From Bacteroidota bacterium (GTDB lineage Bacteria; Bacteroidota; Ignavibacteria; UBA10030; UBA8401), in assembly GCA_035506275.1 (NCBI GenBank), contig DATJPT010000013.1, positions 33,062 through 97,061 of the forward strand: a DNA stretch of 64,000 bases, written 5' to 3'. Numbering within the stretch: the stretch's first letter is position 1; each line of letters starts with the position of its first letter. The notes under the pieces were generated by a model. The model did not search any database. It had not been told where the DNA came from and saw only the letters and a list, made by a program, of their open reading frames with translations. This document shows, one piece after another, positions 54,459-63,868 of the stretch. The translations under genes and the position numbers were made by a program.

Positions 54459-57362
54459 TCATTTCTTGTTGCGCAAAAGGAAACTTTCCGGCGGTCCAAG
54501 ATAGCTTGGCTTGACTCCGCCGGCGTTGACGACGATCTTCTGCAGTACGACATCCGGGTCGACCATCCAGAATTTCAGCGTATGGACCCCCGGATGATGA
54601 ATGACATGCTGTGAGGTCGAAATGTTGATGTTGTTCGCCACCCACTGTTCCCATGTCCGGTTCGAATTTTCGCCGTTCATGGTGATCGTTTGCGGCGGAT
54701 CGTCATCGAAGGAAATTGCGTACCGCAGCCCCCGGTCGTTGTGAAAATTGAGCGTCGGTGAAAGATATGCATTGACGCTGACGCTGCCGGTGTCAAAGAA
54801 ATACATCTGGTATTCGAGGTGCGGACTAGTCCCTCCCGCCACCTGCGGCAGCGATGTCACAGGCTCGGGCGTGACTCCGGAAAGGGTCCGTCCTAATCCC
54901 GGGATCGTCAGCCAATCCACCGACGACGATCCGATCGCTTTGGAATAATGTTCCGCTTCAACCGATACGCAGCCGTTGCTTTCAACAAATCCAGCCATGC
55001 TTCCTTGCTGCGCCGGTGAAATGTTGTTGATCGACGCATGGACAGTGATACGGCTGTTCTCCGGTCCGGTTACAACGATCGAAGAAGCATGTTCCCCGGC
55101 AGGCGCATTTTTCCAATCTACGCTGACCCAAAGGCGCTCCTGCGCTTCGACGGTCCCTTCGGATTTGTTGATCTTCAGCCAAGGGTCCCTTGTTTCGATT
55201 GAATAGCGGAAGGGAGTCCCCCCCCGGTTAAAGACCTCTATATAATAGGATTGTTGGTTGAACGAGTCGAAAGGAGGAAATGCCGCTTCGGTACCGCCAT
55301 CGGGCATCGAAGCACTGCTTCCCTCAACCGCAACCCCCATCGAAGGGGCATCGCGCACGCCGATTCTCTTCACCTCGGGCATGGAATTCTTGTCCGGCTG
55401 CTGCCAGTACGTATATCCGATGTGGGTCTGATCCATCATGTGGTCCCACTTTCCCCCGGCCATCACTTTATTATAGTAGTACGAGATGGCGGAATCTTTT
55501 TCGAACAATGCCTGGGCTTCTTGTGCTAGCCCATTCGCCGCAGCACGCCCCTCTTTTGCATAGAGGCGATTTTTTGCGACGGTCACATAAAGTTCGTTTA
55601 GATTCGAGCATGCAAGAACCGGATGAAGAACGAGCTGGTAATAAGCATCTTTGTATTCCGAAGGAAGTGCGTCGCCGATATGCTGCGCCTTTTCGGCAAT
55701 CGTATCGTATTCGGCAACGACGGTCTCGGCTTCCCTGTAATCGGTCAAGCTGTAGGTGTCGGGCGAAAGCAATTCCGGTTTCCGCCGGGCGTTATACTTC
55801 GTGTACGCCGCCAGAACCTCGGCGATGCCGGCTGAGTGTTCCTCGCCGAACTGTTGCGCTGCCCACCGCTTTGTATAGTCGGGAAGGCGTTGAGCCGGAA
55901 TGGCATCGGGGTTCCAGGCATAATCCAGAAAAAACTGGATCGGATATTCCATTGGTTTGATGTCGCCGACATTGACGATCCAGATCTGCTTCACGCCGTA
56001 AGCGTACGCGAGATGCATCTGCTCCCACGTCCGCTCGATCTGATTCGTGTTCAGCCATTTATAGTTTCTCGGGCCGCCGACATAATCGAAATGATAATAG
56101 ATTCCGTAACCACCTTTGCGGGGCGGGTCCCCCAGCGATGGGAGCTTTCGAATGTTCCCCCAATTGTCGTCGCAAAGGAGAAGCGTAACGTCGTCGGGGA
56201 CGCGCATTCCCTTGTCATAATAATCCTGCACCTCTTTATAGAGCGCCCAGTCCTGCGGAACGGCGGCAGGGTCTTTACCGGTCACAGCGCCAATGATCTC
56301 GCGCTGGTCCTTGACGATCCTCTCAAGCAGCGCGATGTTCGCCCCTTGGGTCATCGGCATGTCGCCGTCTCCTCTCATACCGATCGTCACGACGCTCTCG
56401 TTCTCTCCCATCCTCCTGATCCCTTTTGTCCAGAAATCTTTGAGGACATTCTCATTTTTCTCGTAGTTCCACGGACCGCTTCCGTAGCGGTGCCACTCGG
56501 CCTGCGCACGCATCATCGGCTCGTGGTGAGACGTGCCGATGACCACGCCGTATTCGTCGGCCAAACGGGGGTTCAGCGTGTCGTCATCGGAAAAGGCGCT
56601 CCCCCACATCGCAGGCCAGAGATAGTTCCCTTTCAAGCGAAGGATCAACTCAAACACATGCACGTAAAATTTGCTGTTGAACCCCCCGAATTTTTCTGCA
56701 GCCCAGCCCGAGAGACACGGAGCCTCGTCATTGATGAAAATTCCCCGGTACTTCACCGCGGGCCCGCCGTCCAAATGGCGGCCGGGAAGGATGGTGAGAT
56801 TTGATTCATGACGAACCGGAACATCCGCCCACCAGTACCATGGAGAAACGCCGATGCGAGCGGAGAGGTCGTAGATTCCATAGATCGTCCCGCGTTTATC
56901 GCTGCCGGCAATCACCAATGCCTGATCGACGCCCGGGAACGGTTTCTCGACCGTTTGAATTGAAAAAGCTTCCCATGCTCCCGCAATCTCTTTCACATCG
57001 ACCTTCTTCAGCGAGATCAGAGAATCGATCCACCGGTCCTTTCCGATCGTTCCGGCAAACACTACTTCTTTAACGGAGGGAAGCGTATCCACAATGAATT
57101 GCGGGAGGGAGCCCGTAACCCGATCGATGTCGTTGACAAGGTCTTTTGCGGCGCGCAATACCCCGGGAAAATCCTTCGAAGAAACGATGACGGGTGAAAG
57201 AACTCCGGGCGATGCAAGAGGAAAACTTCCCGGGCTTTTTTCGTGCGCCACGTACGTTCCGCTTTCCGGATTCGGAGTGGATTGAGAGAGGCATGTTGCC
57301 GCGAGAGAGATGGTTGACGCAGCAAGAAAGAGCGACCGCAAGATGATCACGTTGATCTTCAA
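54459..57362 (-). CDS. Secreted GH115 xylan alpha-1,2-(4-O-methyl)glucuronidase
   Basis: A 967-residue enzyme starting at TTG with GGAAAG upstream and a signal peptide ending near CLSQ. An N-terminal mixed domain (about 40-185, with AGSDKRGTIYGIYDLSARIG) precedes the barrel. The barrel contains RGIFINDEAPCLSGWA (about 215-230), LRLKGNYLWPAMWGSAF, IGTSHHEPMMRAQAEW and GMRGDGDMPMTQG, the hallmark blocks of family GH115. Helical and beta-sandwich domains follow (about 640-967), including FEVESNG-like VESNGCVSVEAEHYS near 800. It removes methylglucuronic acid from internal and terminal xylose units of glucuronoxylan, so it identifies the polymer targeted by the locus. It sits between GH10 and the esterase. 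Confidence 0.95.
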   Translation of the reverse strand: MKINVIILRSLFLAASTISLAATCLSQSTPNPESGTYVAHEKSPGSFPLASPGVLSPVIVSSKDFPGVLRAAKDLVNDIDRVTGSLPQFIVDTLPSVKEVVFAGTIGKDRWIDSLISLKKVDVKEIAGAWEAFSIQTVEKPFPGVDQALVIAGSDKRGTIYGIYDLSARIGVSPWYWWADVPVRHESNLTILPGRHLDGGPAVKYRGIFINDEAPCLSGWAAEKFGGFNSKFYVHVFELILRLKGNYLWPAMWGSAFSDDDTLNPRLADEYGVVIGTSHHEPMMRAQAEWHRYGSGPWNYEKNENVLKDFWTKGIRRMGENESVVTIGMRGDGDMPMTQGANIALLERIVKDQREIIGAVTGKDPAAVPQDWALYKEVQDYYDKGMRVPDDVTLLLCDDNWGNIRKLPSLGDPPRKGGYGIYYHFDYVGGPRNYKWLNTNQIERTWEQMHLAYAYGVKQIWIVNVGDIKPMEYPIQFFLDYAWNPDAIPAQRLPDYTKRWAAQQFGEEHSAGIAEVLAAYTKYNARRKPELLSPDTYSLTDYREAETVVAEYDTIAEKAQHIGDALPSEYKDAYYQLVLHPVLACSNLNELYVTVAKNRLYAKEGRAAANGLAQEAQALFEKDSAISYYYNKVMAGGKWDHMMDQTHIGYTYWQQPDKNSMPEVKRIGVRDAPSMGVAVEGSSASMPDGGTEAAFPPFDSFNQQSYYIEVFNRGGTPFRYSIETRDPWLKINKSEGTVEAQERLWVSVDWKNAPAGEHASSIVVTGPENSRITVHASINNISPAQQGSMAGFVESNGCVSVEAEHYSKAIGSSSVDWLTIPGLGRTLSGVTPEPVTSLPQVAGGTSPHLEYQMYFFDTGSVSVNAYLSPTLNFHNDRGLRYAISFDDDPPQTITMNGENSNRTWEQWVANNINISTSQHVIHHPGVHTLKFWMVDPDVVLQKIVVNAGGVKPSYLGPPESFLLRNKK

Positions 57363-57472
57363 AAGCTTTCCGCGAAAATGTGAGCGGCTGATCGATGGAA
57401 ATGAAAAAGGGAACTCTCTTTCAAGTTCCCCTGGGAAACCAAAGCAAGGCGTCGATCTGAAAACCGATGCGT

Positions 57473-58579
57473 TTACAACTTCTGACCAGCCTTCACAACG
57501 GCGTCAAACGCCGGTTTGGGGAGATAATTCCGGTCGAACAAAAGCGGATAATTGACGCGGCCGAAAGAATTCAGCCACGAGTTTCCGTCCGCAACTCCCC
57601 AAAACGTCACCCGGCCGACCACGTCCGCATGCCTGACGAACACCCGAAAAAGATCGCCGTACCGTTTCGCCAGCTCGACTTGAACGGAATCGGGGAGACC
57701 GGCGGCGAAGAGATTTTCGTTCACCGCATGGTAGTTGTTGGCTGAAACGTCGGCGCTTCTCCTCTGCTGTGTGGCGGGGACGACGTCGATATCCAGCTCG
57801 GTGATGTTCACCTTAATGCCGAGGGATGCGAACGCGTCAATGGCGGAATCGACCAAGGCCATCGAAGGCCAGTCCATTTTATAGTGCCCCTGCAGTCCGA
57901 CCGCTGCGACATGTACTCCCGCGGCCTGCAGCTTCTTGATCAGGGCAACCGCGCCGTTCCGCTTCGGAGGATTCTCGAGCGAGTAGTCGTTGTAATACAA
58001 TTCCGCGTTCGGGTCGGCGTCGTGCGCAAATTCAAACGCCTTGACCATGTACTCTTCGCCGATGATCTTCATCCACGGAGAGTCGCGGAGTGAACCATCT
58101 TCATTCAACGCTTCGTTGACAACGTCCCATCCTTTGATCCTGCCTTTGTAATGCCCGACGACGGTGCTGATATGATCGCGCATTCGTTCAAGCAGCAGTT
58201 CGCGGCTCGCCGGTTTTCCGGTGCTGTCCTGAAACACCCATCGCGGAGTCTGGCTGTGCCAGACGAGCGTGTGGCCGATGATGACCATGCCGTTCTTTTC
58301 GCCGAACTCGACATACCGGTCGGACGATGCGAATGCATACGTTCCGGGTTGAGGATGAACGTGTTCCCACTTCAGTACGTTTTCCGGAGTGATCGTATTG
58401 AATTGGGCGGCGGCGAGCGCGGCCCCTTTTTCATCTCTTCCCGAGAACTGCGCTTCATTCAATGCGGCGCCGACAAGAAAGCGGTTCTTAAATACGTCTT
58501 TAAGAAATGTCTGCGCCATGGCGTTGTTGCTTATGCCGAAGGCCAGAATGCCAACGAGTACGACGAGATTCTTTTTCAT
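57473..58579 (-). CDS. Periplasmic GH10 endo-xylanase without sorting domain
   Basis: The ATG at 58579 avoids overlap with the transporter gene and starts a signal peptide ending ISNNAMAQ. The product of 368 residues is a bare GH10 catalytic domain: ITPENVLKWEHVHP (about 63-76), GHTLVWHSQTPRW, the acid/base in WDVVNEALNE (Glu156) and the nucleophile in VNITELDIDV (Glu261). Unlike the two GH10 enzymes at 34681-38084 it has no T9SS domain, so it should stay in the periplasm and cut imported xylo-oligosaccharides. It follows the sugar symporter by seven bases and precedes GH115. Confidence 0.94.
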   Translation of the reverse strand: MKKNLVVLVGILAFGISNNAMAQTFLKDVFKNRFLVGAALNEAQFSGRDEKGAALAAAQFNTITPENVLKWEHVHPQPGTYAFASSDRYVEFGEKNGMVIIGHTLVWHSQTPRWVFQDSTGKPASRELLLERMRDHISTVVGHYKGRIKGWDVVNEALNEDGSLRDSPWMKIIGEEYMVKAFEFAHDADPNAELYYNDYSLENPPKRNGAVALIKKLQAAGVHVAAVGLQGHYKMDWPSMALVDSAIDAFASLGIKVNITELDIDVVPATQQRRSADVSANNYHAVNENLFAAGLPDSVQVELAKRYGDLFRVFVRHADVVGRVTFWGVADGNSWLNSFGRVNYPLLFDRNYLPKPAFDAVVKAGQKL

Positions 58580-58586
58580 AGTGATC

Positions 58587-59957
58587 TTATTGGACTGCAA
58601 AGCTTTTCCTTCGTTCCGCCAGTTCGGTAGTGATCTGAATTTCAGCCTGCTTGTTGATGCTGTAAAAGAAGAGGCAGACGGCGCACAATCCGAATGTGAT
58701 CGCCGGGAAGACGCTCATCGTCATGACGATGCCGTTCAAAGCGGACTCGCTCTGCTCGGCATTCGGAACATAACCGTAAAGCGACAGCACGAACCCGGTG
58801 ATGGCGCCGCCGAACCCGAGACCTGCCTTCAGCGCGAAGACGATCGCTGAAAAGACGATGCCGGTCGCGCGCCGGTGATTCTTCCACTCGGAATAATCCG
58901 CAACGTCGGCCATCATTGCCCAGAGCAGCGGGATGGTAAACCCGTACACAAACTGCCGGGCCATTTCCATACCGAAGATCACGACTATCGCATTCGGCGG
59001 AAGGAAGACAAAGAGAAGCGTAAAGATCGTCGTTCCCAGCAGCCCGCCGATGAAAACATTCCTCTTGCCGAATCTTGTTGCCAGGCCTTTCGAGAAGAAA
59101 ATGCCGATGATCGTCGAACATGTCCCGAGCACGTTGAACACGCTGAAAAGACTCGCGTAATTTTCGGCATGCATGTAATACCGGAAATAATAGAAGACGA
59201 CGCTGCCGCGCATCGCGAGCGTGATAAAGAGAATGAGGGTCAGAACGAACATCGAGATCCACGGGCCGTTTCGTGTGAGGTCGCGGAAATGTTCCCTGAC
59301 CGAGGCTTTCTGCGCGGGGTCGGGCTGGATGCGTTCTTTCGTGGTCGAGAATGTGATGAAGAAGAGAATGACGGCCAGCGTTGAGAAAATTCCCATCGTG
59401 TACTGATACCCCTTAGCGCCGTTCCCCTGGCCGAAGTAACCGACCATCGGAAGCGCGAGGCCTTGAATGATCAGCTGGGCGATCATTGCGAAGACGAATC
59501 GGTATGACGACAGGCTTGTCCGTTCTCCCAAATCCCCCGTCATCACTCCGCTCAAGGCCGAATAGGGCAAGTTGTTCGCAGAGTAGACCATCATCAAAGC
59601 GATGTACGTGACGTACGCGTAGATCAGCTTTCCGCCGGCGTCGAAATTCGGGGTTATGAAGGCGAGGAATCCCATGATGCCGAACGGCACAGCCGTCCAG
59701 AGGATCCACGGGCGAAATTTACCCCACTTTGTCTTGGTCCGGTCGGCAACGATTCCCATGACCGGGTCAAAGATCGCATCCCACACGCGCACGACCACCA
59801 GCAGCGTTCCGGCCGCGGCCGCGGTGATGCCGAACGTGTCGGTGTAGAAGGCGAGCTGAAACATCACCATCGTCTGGAAGATGAGGTTCGCGGCAGTGTC
59901 GCCCAAGGCGTAGCCGACTTTTTCTTTTATCGCAAGCTTTTCCGTAGTAGTCTGCAA
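58587..59957 (-). CDS. GPH-family sugar:cation symporter (xyloside/xylo-oligosaccharide type)
   Basis: A 456-residue membrane protein with 12 helices. The N-terminus KLAIKEKVGYALGDTAANLIFQ is diagnostic of the glycoside-pentoside-hexuronide:cation symporters, with FDPVMGIVADRTKTKWGKFRPW (helix 2-3 loop) as the second signature. The start appears to be TTG at 59957, without a clear ribosome site; no nearby ATG is better. By position between GH3 and GH10 it would carry xylo-oligosaccharides or xylose into the cytoplasm, where a signal-less GH3 and XylA/XylB act. The C-terminus is cytoplasmic (SINKQAEIQITTEL). Confidence 0.9.
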   Translation of the reverse strand: MQTTTEKLAIKEKVGYALGDTAANLIFQTMVMFQLAFYTDTFGITAAAAGTLLVVVRVWDAIFDPVMGIVADRTKTKWGKFRPWILWTAVPFGIMGFLAFITPNFDAGGKLIYAYVTYIALMMVYSANNLPYSALSGVMTGDLGERTSLSSYRFVFAMIAQLIIQGLALPMVGYFGQGNGAKGYQYTMGIFSTLAVILFFITFSTTKERIQPDPAQKASVREHFRDLTRNGPWISMFVLTLILFITLAMRGSVVFYYFRYYMHAENYASLFSVFNVLGTCSTIIGIFFSKGLATRFGKRNVFIGGLLGTTIFTLLFVFLPPNAIVVIFGMEMARQFVYGFTIPLLWAMMADVADYSEWKNHRRATGIVFSAIVFALKAGLGFGGAITGFVLSLYGYVPNAEQSESALNGIVMTMSVFPAITFGLCAVCLFFYSINKQAEIQITTELAERRKSFAVQ

Positions 59958-60075
59958 GGGAGTTTGGAGGGTAAGTTTTAGGTTAGCAATCGTGGATTCA
60001 CAATCCTACATGCGCACGGCGCCTTCTCGCTTTTCCGTATTCCGTCTTCTGAATTCTGTAATCCGGCTTCTTCTC

Positions 60076-62394
60076 TTAGACAACTCTCAGCACCACCTTC
60101 GTCACATCCTGGTCGCGCGAGGAATTTCCGACCATGACTTCAAAATCCCCCGCTTCGACGACCAGTTTTTTGGCGATGTTCGTAAAGGAGAGCTGTTCCG
60201 GAGCGATGGCAAAGGAGACGGTCTGTGATTCCCCCGGTTTCAGGCTGATCTTCTTGAATTCCTTCAGCTCTTTCACCGGACGGGTGACCGAGCCGACAAC
60301 GTCGCGGATGTAGACCTGTACCACTTCATCCCCTCCTCGGCTTCCGGTATTCTTCACGTCGACGAGAACCCTGGTCGATTCATCGGCTTTGATGATCGGT
60401 TTTTCCAGCCGCACGTTGGTGAACTGGAACGTCGTGTAGCTCAGCCCATAGCCGAACGGATAGAGCGCCGAGATATCGTCGAAGAGGTATCCGCGGCGCG
60501 AAGAAGGTTTATGATTGTAATGACACGGGATGTGTCCTACCGATCGTGGAATCGAGATCGGCAGTTTCCCGCCGGGATTGACATCGCCGAAGAGAACGTC
60601 CGCAACGGCGATCCCCGTTTCCTGCCCCAAATACCAGCACTCGATAATCGCCGGGATCCTGGCCGCGACCTCGCTGATCGAGTTGGGCCGGCCGTTGAAG
60701 AGAAGGACCACGATCGGTTTGCCGGTTTCAACGATCGATGCGACGAGTTCATTCTGCATTCCGAAGAGATCGAGGTTTGCCCTGTCGCCGAGATGAACGT
60801 TGCTCCACGCTTCGCGCGAGGTCTGCTCGTTATCCCCGAGAACCAACACTACCGTGTCCGCTTTCTTTGCTGTTTGTACTGCTTCGGCGATAAGTTTCTT
60901 GTTCTCTTTCGGGTCGGGAAGCGTTACGACGTCCTCATCCCACGCACCGCCGACGGTGTTCTTGCATCCTTCGCTGTACAGGACAGTGACGTCACCGCCG
61001 ACTTTCTCTTTGATCCCCTGGAGTACCGTGGTAAAATATTTCGGTTTGCCGCTGTAGCCGCCCAGCAGCTTTCTGTCGGCGTTCGGCCCGATGACGGCTA
61101 TCGTACTTCCTTTTTTCTTCGTCAGGGGAAGCAGGCCGTTGTCGTTCTTCAGAAGCACCATCGTTTCGTGAGCGGCGCGAAGGGCGATCTTCCTGTTGTC
61201 TTCGATCCGGCGCTCGTGACGAACGGCATCGAGCGAAATGTACGGATCGTCGAACAATCCGATGAGGAACTTATACTTCAGCAGCGCCGCGACCAGCTCG
61301 TCGATCGCAGATTCCGCGATCATTCCGTCGCGCACCAGGCTGGTGAGGTTGGGATAACAATCCGGGTCGGGGAGTTCGATGTTGACCCCGGCATTGACCG
61401 CAAGAATTGCCGCTTCGATCTTGTTCGCCGCGACCGCATGGCTCACGCTATCGGCTTTTCCGTTCAGCTCGGTGATCGCGTAGTAATCCGAGACCACGAA
61501 CCCCTCGAATCCCCATTCGCCTCTCAACACGTCGCGCAGCAGCCACCGATTGGCATGCGACGGAACGCCGTCGATCTCGTTGTACGACGCCATCACGCTC
61601 ATAACGTTGGCCTTCCTGATCACTTCTTTGAAGGGGAAGAGGAAGGTATCGCGAAGAACACGTTCGGAAAAATTTCCCGGACCGCAATTGGAACCGGATT
61701 CAGGCTGGCCGTGAGCGGCGAAATGTTTCAGTGTTGCGATGAGATGTTTCTTATCGGAAAACGTTCCGTCCCCCTGGAATCCTTTCACCGCGGCGATGCC
61801 CATGCGTGAAATGAGGTACGGGTCCTCGCCGAACGTTTCTTCGACACGCCCCCAGCGCGGGTCGCGGGCCACGTCGACGACGGGCGTCAGGGCCTGGTGA
61901 GCTCCGCGCGACCGTGTCTCTTCTGCAACGGATGAATAGATTGTTTCGACAAGCTGTGGATTGAACGTCGACGCCAATCCGATCGGTTGAGGATAACTCG
62001 TCGCATCTTTCGCCGCCAGCCCGTGGAGACATTCCTCGTGAAAAATTACCGGGATACCAAGGCGCGTCTCTTCCACAAAAAATTTCTGAAGCTTGTTCGA
62101 AAGTTCCGCCATCGCGACGGCTTCCTGTCCGCCTCCGGTGTCGCTGATCCGCCCGATCTGGCCGATACCGTCCTTAAGATAGTGTCCCAATTTTTTCAGG
62201 TTGAGTTTTCCCGCTTCGTCGAAGAGGATCGTTTTCTTCTGCCCCCAGATGCAGATCATTTGCGCGATTTTTTCCTCGAGGGTCATGCGGCCAAGCAGGT
62301 CGGCAACGCGGTCGTCAACAGAGAGCTTGGGATTTTTGTAGTCTGGCAGGTCTAATTGGACGTCTGCGGCAGTGTGGGAAAGTTTTTCTATCAT
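60076..62394 (-). CDS. Cytoplasmic GH3 beta-xylosidase/beta-glucosidase
   Basis: The frame is open to 62517; ATG codons at 62460 and 62394 are possible starts. The later one (MIEKLSHTAADVQLDLPDYKNP) leaves the conserved domain intact and is used here. About 772 residues without a signal peptide. The GH3 (alpha/beta)8 domain has FHEECLHGLAA (about 118-128), VARDPRWGRVEETFGEDP, KHFAAHGQPESG and the nucleophile in GFVVSDYYAITEL (Asp303). The alpha/beta-sandwich domain (about 390-590) and a C-terminal fibronectin-like domain (about 690-760) follow. Xylosidase activity fits the context; glucosidase is possible. Its promoter region carries a LacI-type palindrome. It heads the unit GH3, symporter, GH10, GH115, esterase, GH43. 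Confidence 0.93.
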   Translation of the reverse strand: MIEKLSHTAADVQLDLPDYKNPKLSVDDRVADLLGRMTLEEKIAQMICIWGQKKTILFDEAGKLNLKKLGHYLKDGIGQIGRISDTGGGQEAVAMAELSNKLQKFFVEETRLGIPVIFHEECLHGLAAKDATSYPQPIGLASTFNPQLVETIYSSVAEETRSRGAHQALTPVVDVARDPRWGRVEETFGEDPYLISRMGIAAVKGFQGDGTFSDKKHLIATLKHFAAHGQPESGSNCGPGNFSERVLRDTFLFPFKEVIRKANVMSVMASYNEIDGVPSHANRWLLRDVLRGEWGFEGFVVSDYYAITELNGKADSVSHAVAANKIEAAILAVNAGVNIELPDPDCYPNLTSLVRDGMIAESAIDELVAALLKYKFLIGLFDDPYISLDAVRHERRIEDNRKIALRAAHETMVLLKNDNGLLPLTKKKGSTIAVIGPNADRKLLGGYSGKPKYFTTVLQGIKEKVGGDVTVLYSEGCKNTVGGAWDEDVVTLPDPKENKKLIAEAVQTAKKADTVVLVLGDNEQTSREAWSNVHLGDRANLDLFGMQNELVASIVETGKPIVVLLFNGRPNSISEVAARIPAIIECWYLGQETGIAVADVLFGDVNPGGKLPISIPRSVGHIPCHYNHKPSSRRGYLFDDISALYPFGYGLSYTTFQFTNVRLEKPIIKADESTRVLVDVKNTGSRGGDEVVQVYIRDVVGSVTRPVKELKEFKKISLKPGESQTVSFAIAPEQLSFTNIAKKLVVEAGDFEVMVGNSSRDQDVTKVVLRVV

Positions 62395-62517
62395 TGTAGG
62401 ATTCCGTGCACTAGAACCACGTGCGGGCAAAACGAAATGGGATGTCGATCGGTCATTCATTTTCTTTGATACTGTGTCCGCGAACAACTCGCTTCCCCAG
62501 CGTTGCAGACAAATCAC

Positions 62518-62829
62518 GCCGCATCAAAGACGCCGAATGTATCAAATAGATCTTTGCGTTTTCACGCCGGCTTAAAAATCGCCTCACCCCTCCGGCTGGA
62601 AACTCCGATTCATTATTCCTATTTAATGGGTTAAATTGCTATTGAACCGTTTCAATAGTAAACAACAACTATTAAAAAGGCAAGGGAAAAAAAGATAATT
62701 TGCACACTGTTCAGCAAAAAGATCCGCATTTGCAGGATGCGAAAATGTTCATTATATCGGGCTTTTTTGAAGATTCCGAGATTCACCAACCTTCAAGTTC
62801 TCCCCTCCCGTTTCAAATCATTCAAAGTG
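62518..62829. promoter_or_regulatory. Intergenic promoter region of the GH3-led unit
   Basis: About 312 bases between the aldo/keto reductase and GH3 genes, both on the minus strand. It contains the LacI-type palindrome at 62639-62658 and AT-rich sequence on both sides (62610-62640 and 62660-62700), consistent with a repressible promoter. No gene is evident. Confidence 0.55.
62639..62658. promoter_or_regulatory. LacI-family operator upstream of GH3
   Basis: CTATTGAA CCGT TTCAATAG: perfect eight-base arms around CCGT. The inner 16 bases differ from the xylA-upstream site at 48480-48495 by one base. Its position before the first gene of the xylan unit suggests repression by the LacI protein encoded at 50214-51245. 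Confidence 0.75.
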
Positions 62830-63813
62830 CTACCAATAGTGATGGACACTTTTTCGGATGCTGCGCTCGTAGATCGCTCGCACGGCGTCCATCGTTTGGC
62901 GGGAAAGAGGGGGCAGATCTGCAGAGGAAGCGTTTTGTTCTTCCTGATCCTTCCGTTTTGCTCCCGGGATTGCGCATGTCACAGCATCGAACATTAGGAT
63001 CCAGCGAAGGGCAAATTGAGTGAGCGACATTCCGGCGGGGCAGACCGCTTTCAATTCCTCGACTGCTATGAGGCTTGTCTCATAATCGACCCCGGAAAAT
63101 GTTTCTCCCCTGTCGAAATCTTCACCGTGTCTGTTGAAATGCCTGTGGTCGTCTGCTGCGAACTTTGAGTCGCGGGAAAATTTTCCGGTCAGAAGTCCCG
63201 ACGCAAGAGGGACACGCGCCAGAATTCCAACCTCTTTTTTCTTTGCCAGGTCAAAAAATAACTCTGCAGGACGATGACGAAACATGTTGAAAATGATCTG
63301 GACGGTCTGCACTCCCGGATACTCGATCGCTTTGATTGCCTCTTCGACTTTTTCAACGCTCACGCCGTAGAAGCGTATCTTTCCGGCTTTTGTCAGATCG
63401 TCGAGGATCTCGAAGACCTCCGGCCTGTAATACACTTCCGTCGGCGGGCAATGAAGCTGGAGAAGATCGAGCGCGTCGGTGCTCAAATTTTTGAGACTGC
63501 GTTCGACGAACAGGCTGAGATTTTTCCTGTTGTATCCGTCGGCGGTGTGCGGACTCAGCCGGCGGCCGGCTTTTGTCGCGACGAATAATTTTTCTTTTCG
63601 TTCGCGGCGCAGCGCAGCCACCAGTCGTTCGCTTCGTCCATCGCCGTACACGTCGGCGGTATCGATGAAATTCACTCCGAGGTCGAGCGCTTTGTGAAGA
63701 GCTTCAAGCGATTCTTTGTCGTCGACATTCCCCCATGTTCCCCCGATCGCCCAGGCGCCGAAACTTATCGCGGAGACATTCCATCCAGTGCGTCCTAATT
63801 TTCTGTATTCCAT
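62830..63813 (-). CDS. Aldo/keto reductase
   Basis: A 327-residue cytoplasmic NAD(P)H-dependent oxidoreductase. N-terminal KLGRTGWNVSAISFGAWAIGG is typical of the AKR11/AKR12-like group. The catalytic tetrad is visible: Asp51 and Tyr56 in FIDTADVYGDGRSE, Lys81 in VATKAGRR and His121 in LLQLHCPP. Substrate is not predictable; related proteins reduce aldehydes or sugars, or act as inositol or fucose dehydrogenase-like enzymes. It precedes the GH3 promoter region and follows the symporter C-terminus on the same strand, so it may belong to the next sugar-uptake unit beyond the window edge. Confidence 0.9.
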   Translation of the reverse strand: MEYRKLGRTGWNVSAISFGAWAIGGTWGNVDDKESLEALHKALDLGVNFIDTADVYGDGRSERLVAALRRERKEKLFVATKAGRRLSPHTADGYNRKNLSLFVERSLKNLSTDALDLLQLHCPPTEVYYRPEVFEILDDLTKAGKIRFYGVSVEKVEEAIKAIEYPGVQTVQIIFNMFRHRPAELFFDLAKKKEVGILARVPLASGLLTGKFSRDSKFAADDHRHFNRHGEDFDRGETFSGVDYETSLIAVEELKAVCPAGMSLTQFALRWILMFDAVTCAIPGAKRKDQEEQNASSADLPPLSRQTMDAVRAIYERSIRKSVHHYW

Positions 63814-63868
63814 TCAATTTCTCATTTTTAGTTTTTCATTTCTCATTTGCTTCCTAGATGCATCGTTC

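Noticed and set aside
62518..62829. Possible N-terminal extension of GH3 or a small gene in this gap.
   Set aside because: The segment holds a perfect LacI-type palindrome and AT-rich DNA, and extension frames add no signal peptide or conserved residues.
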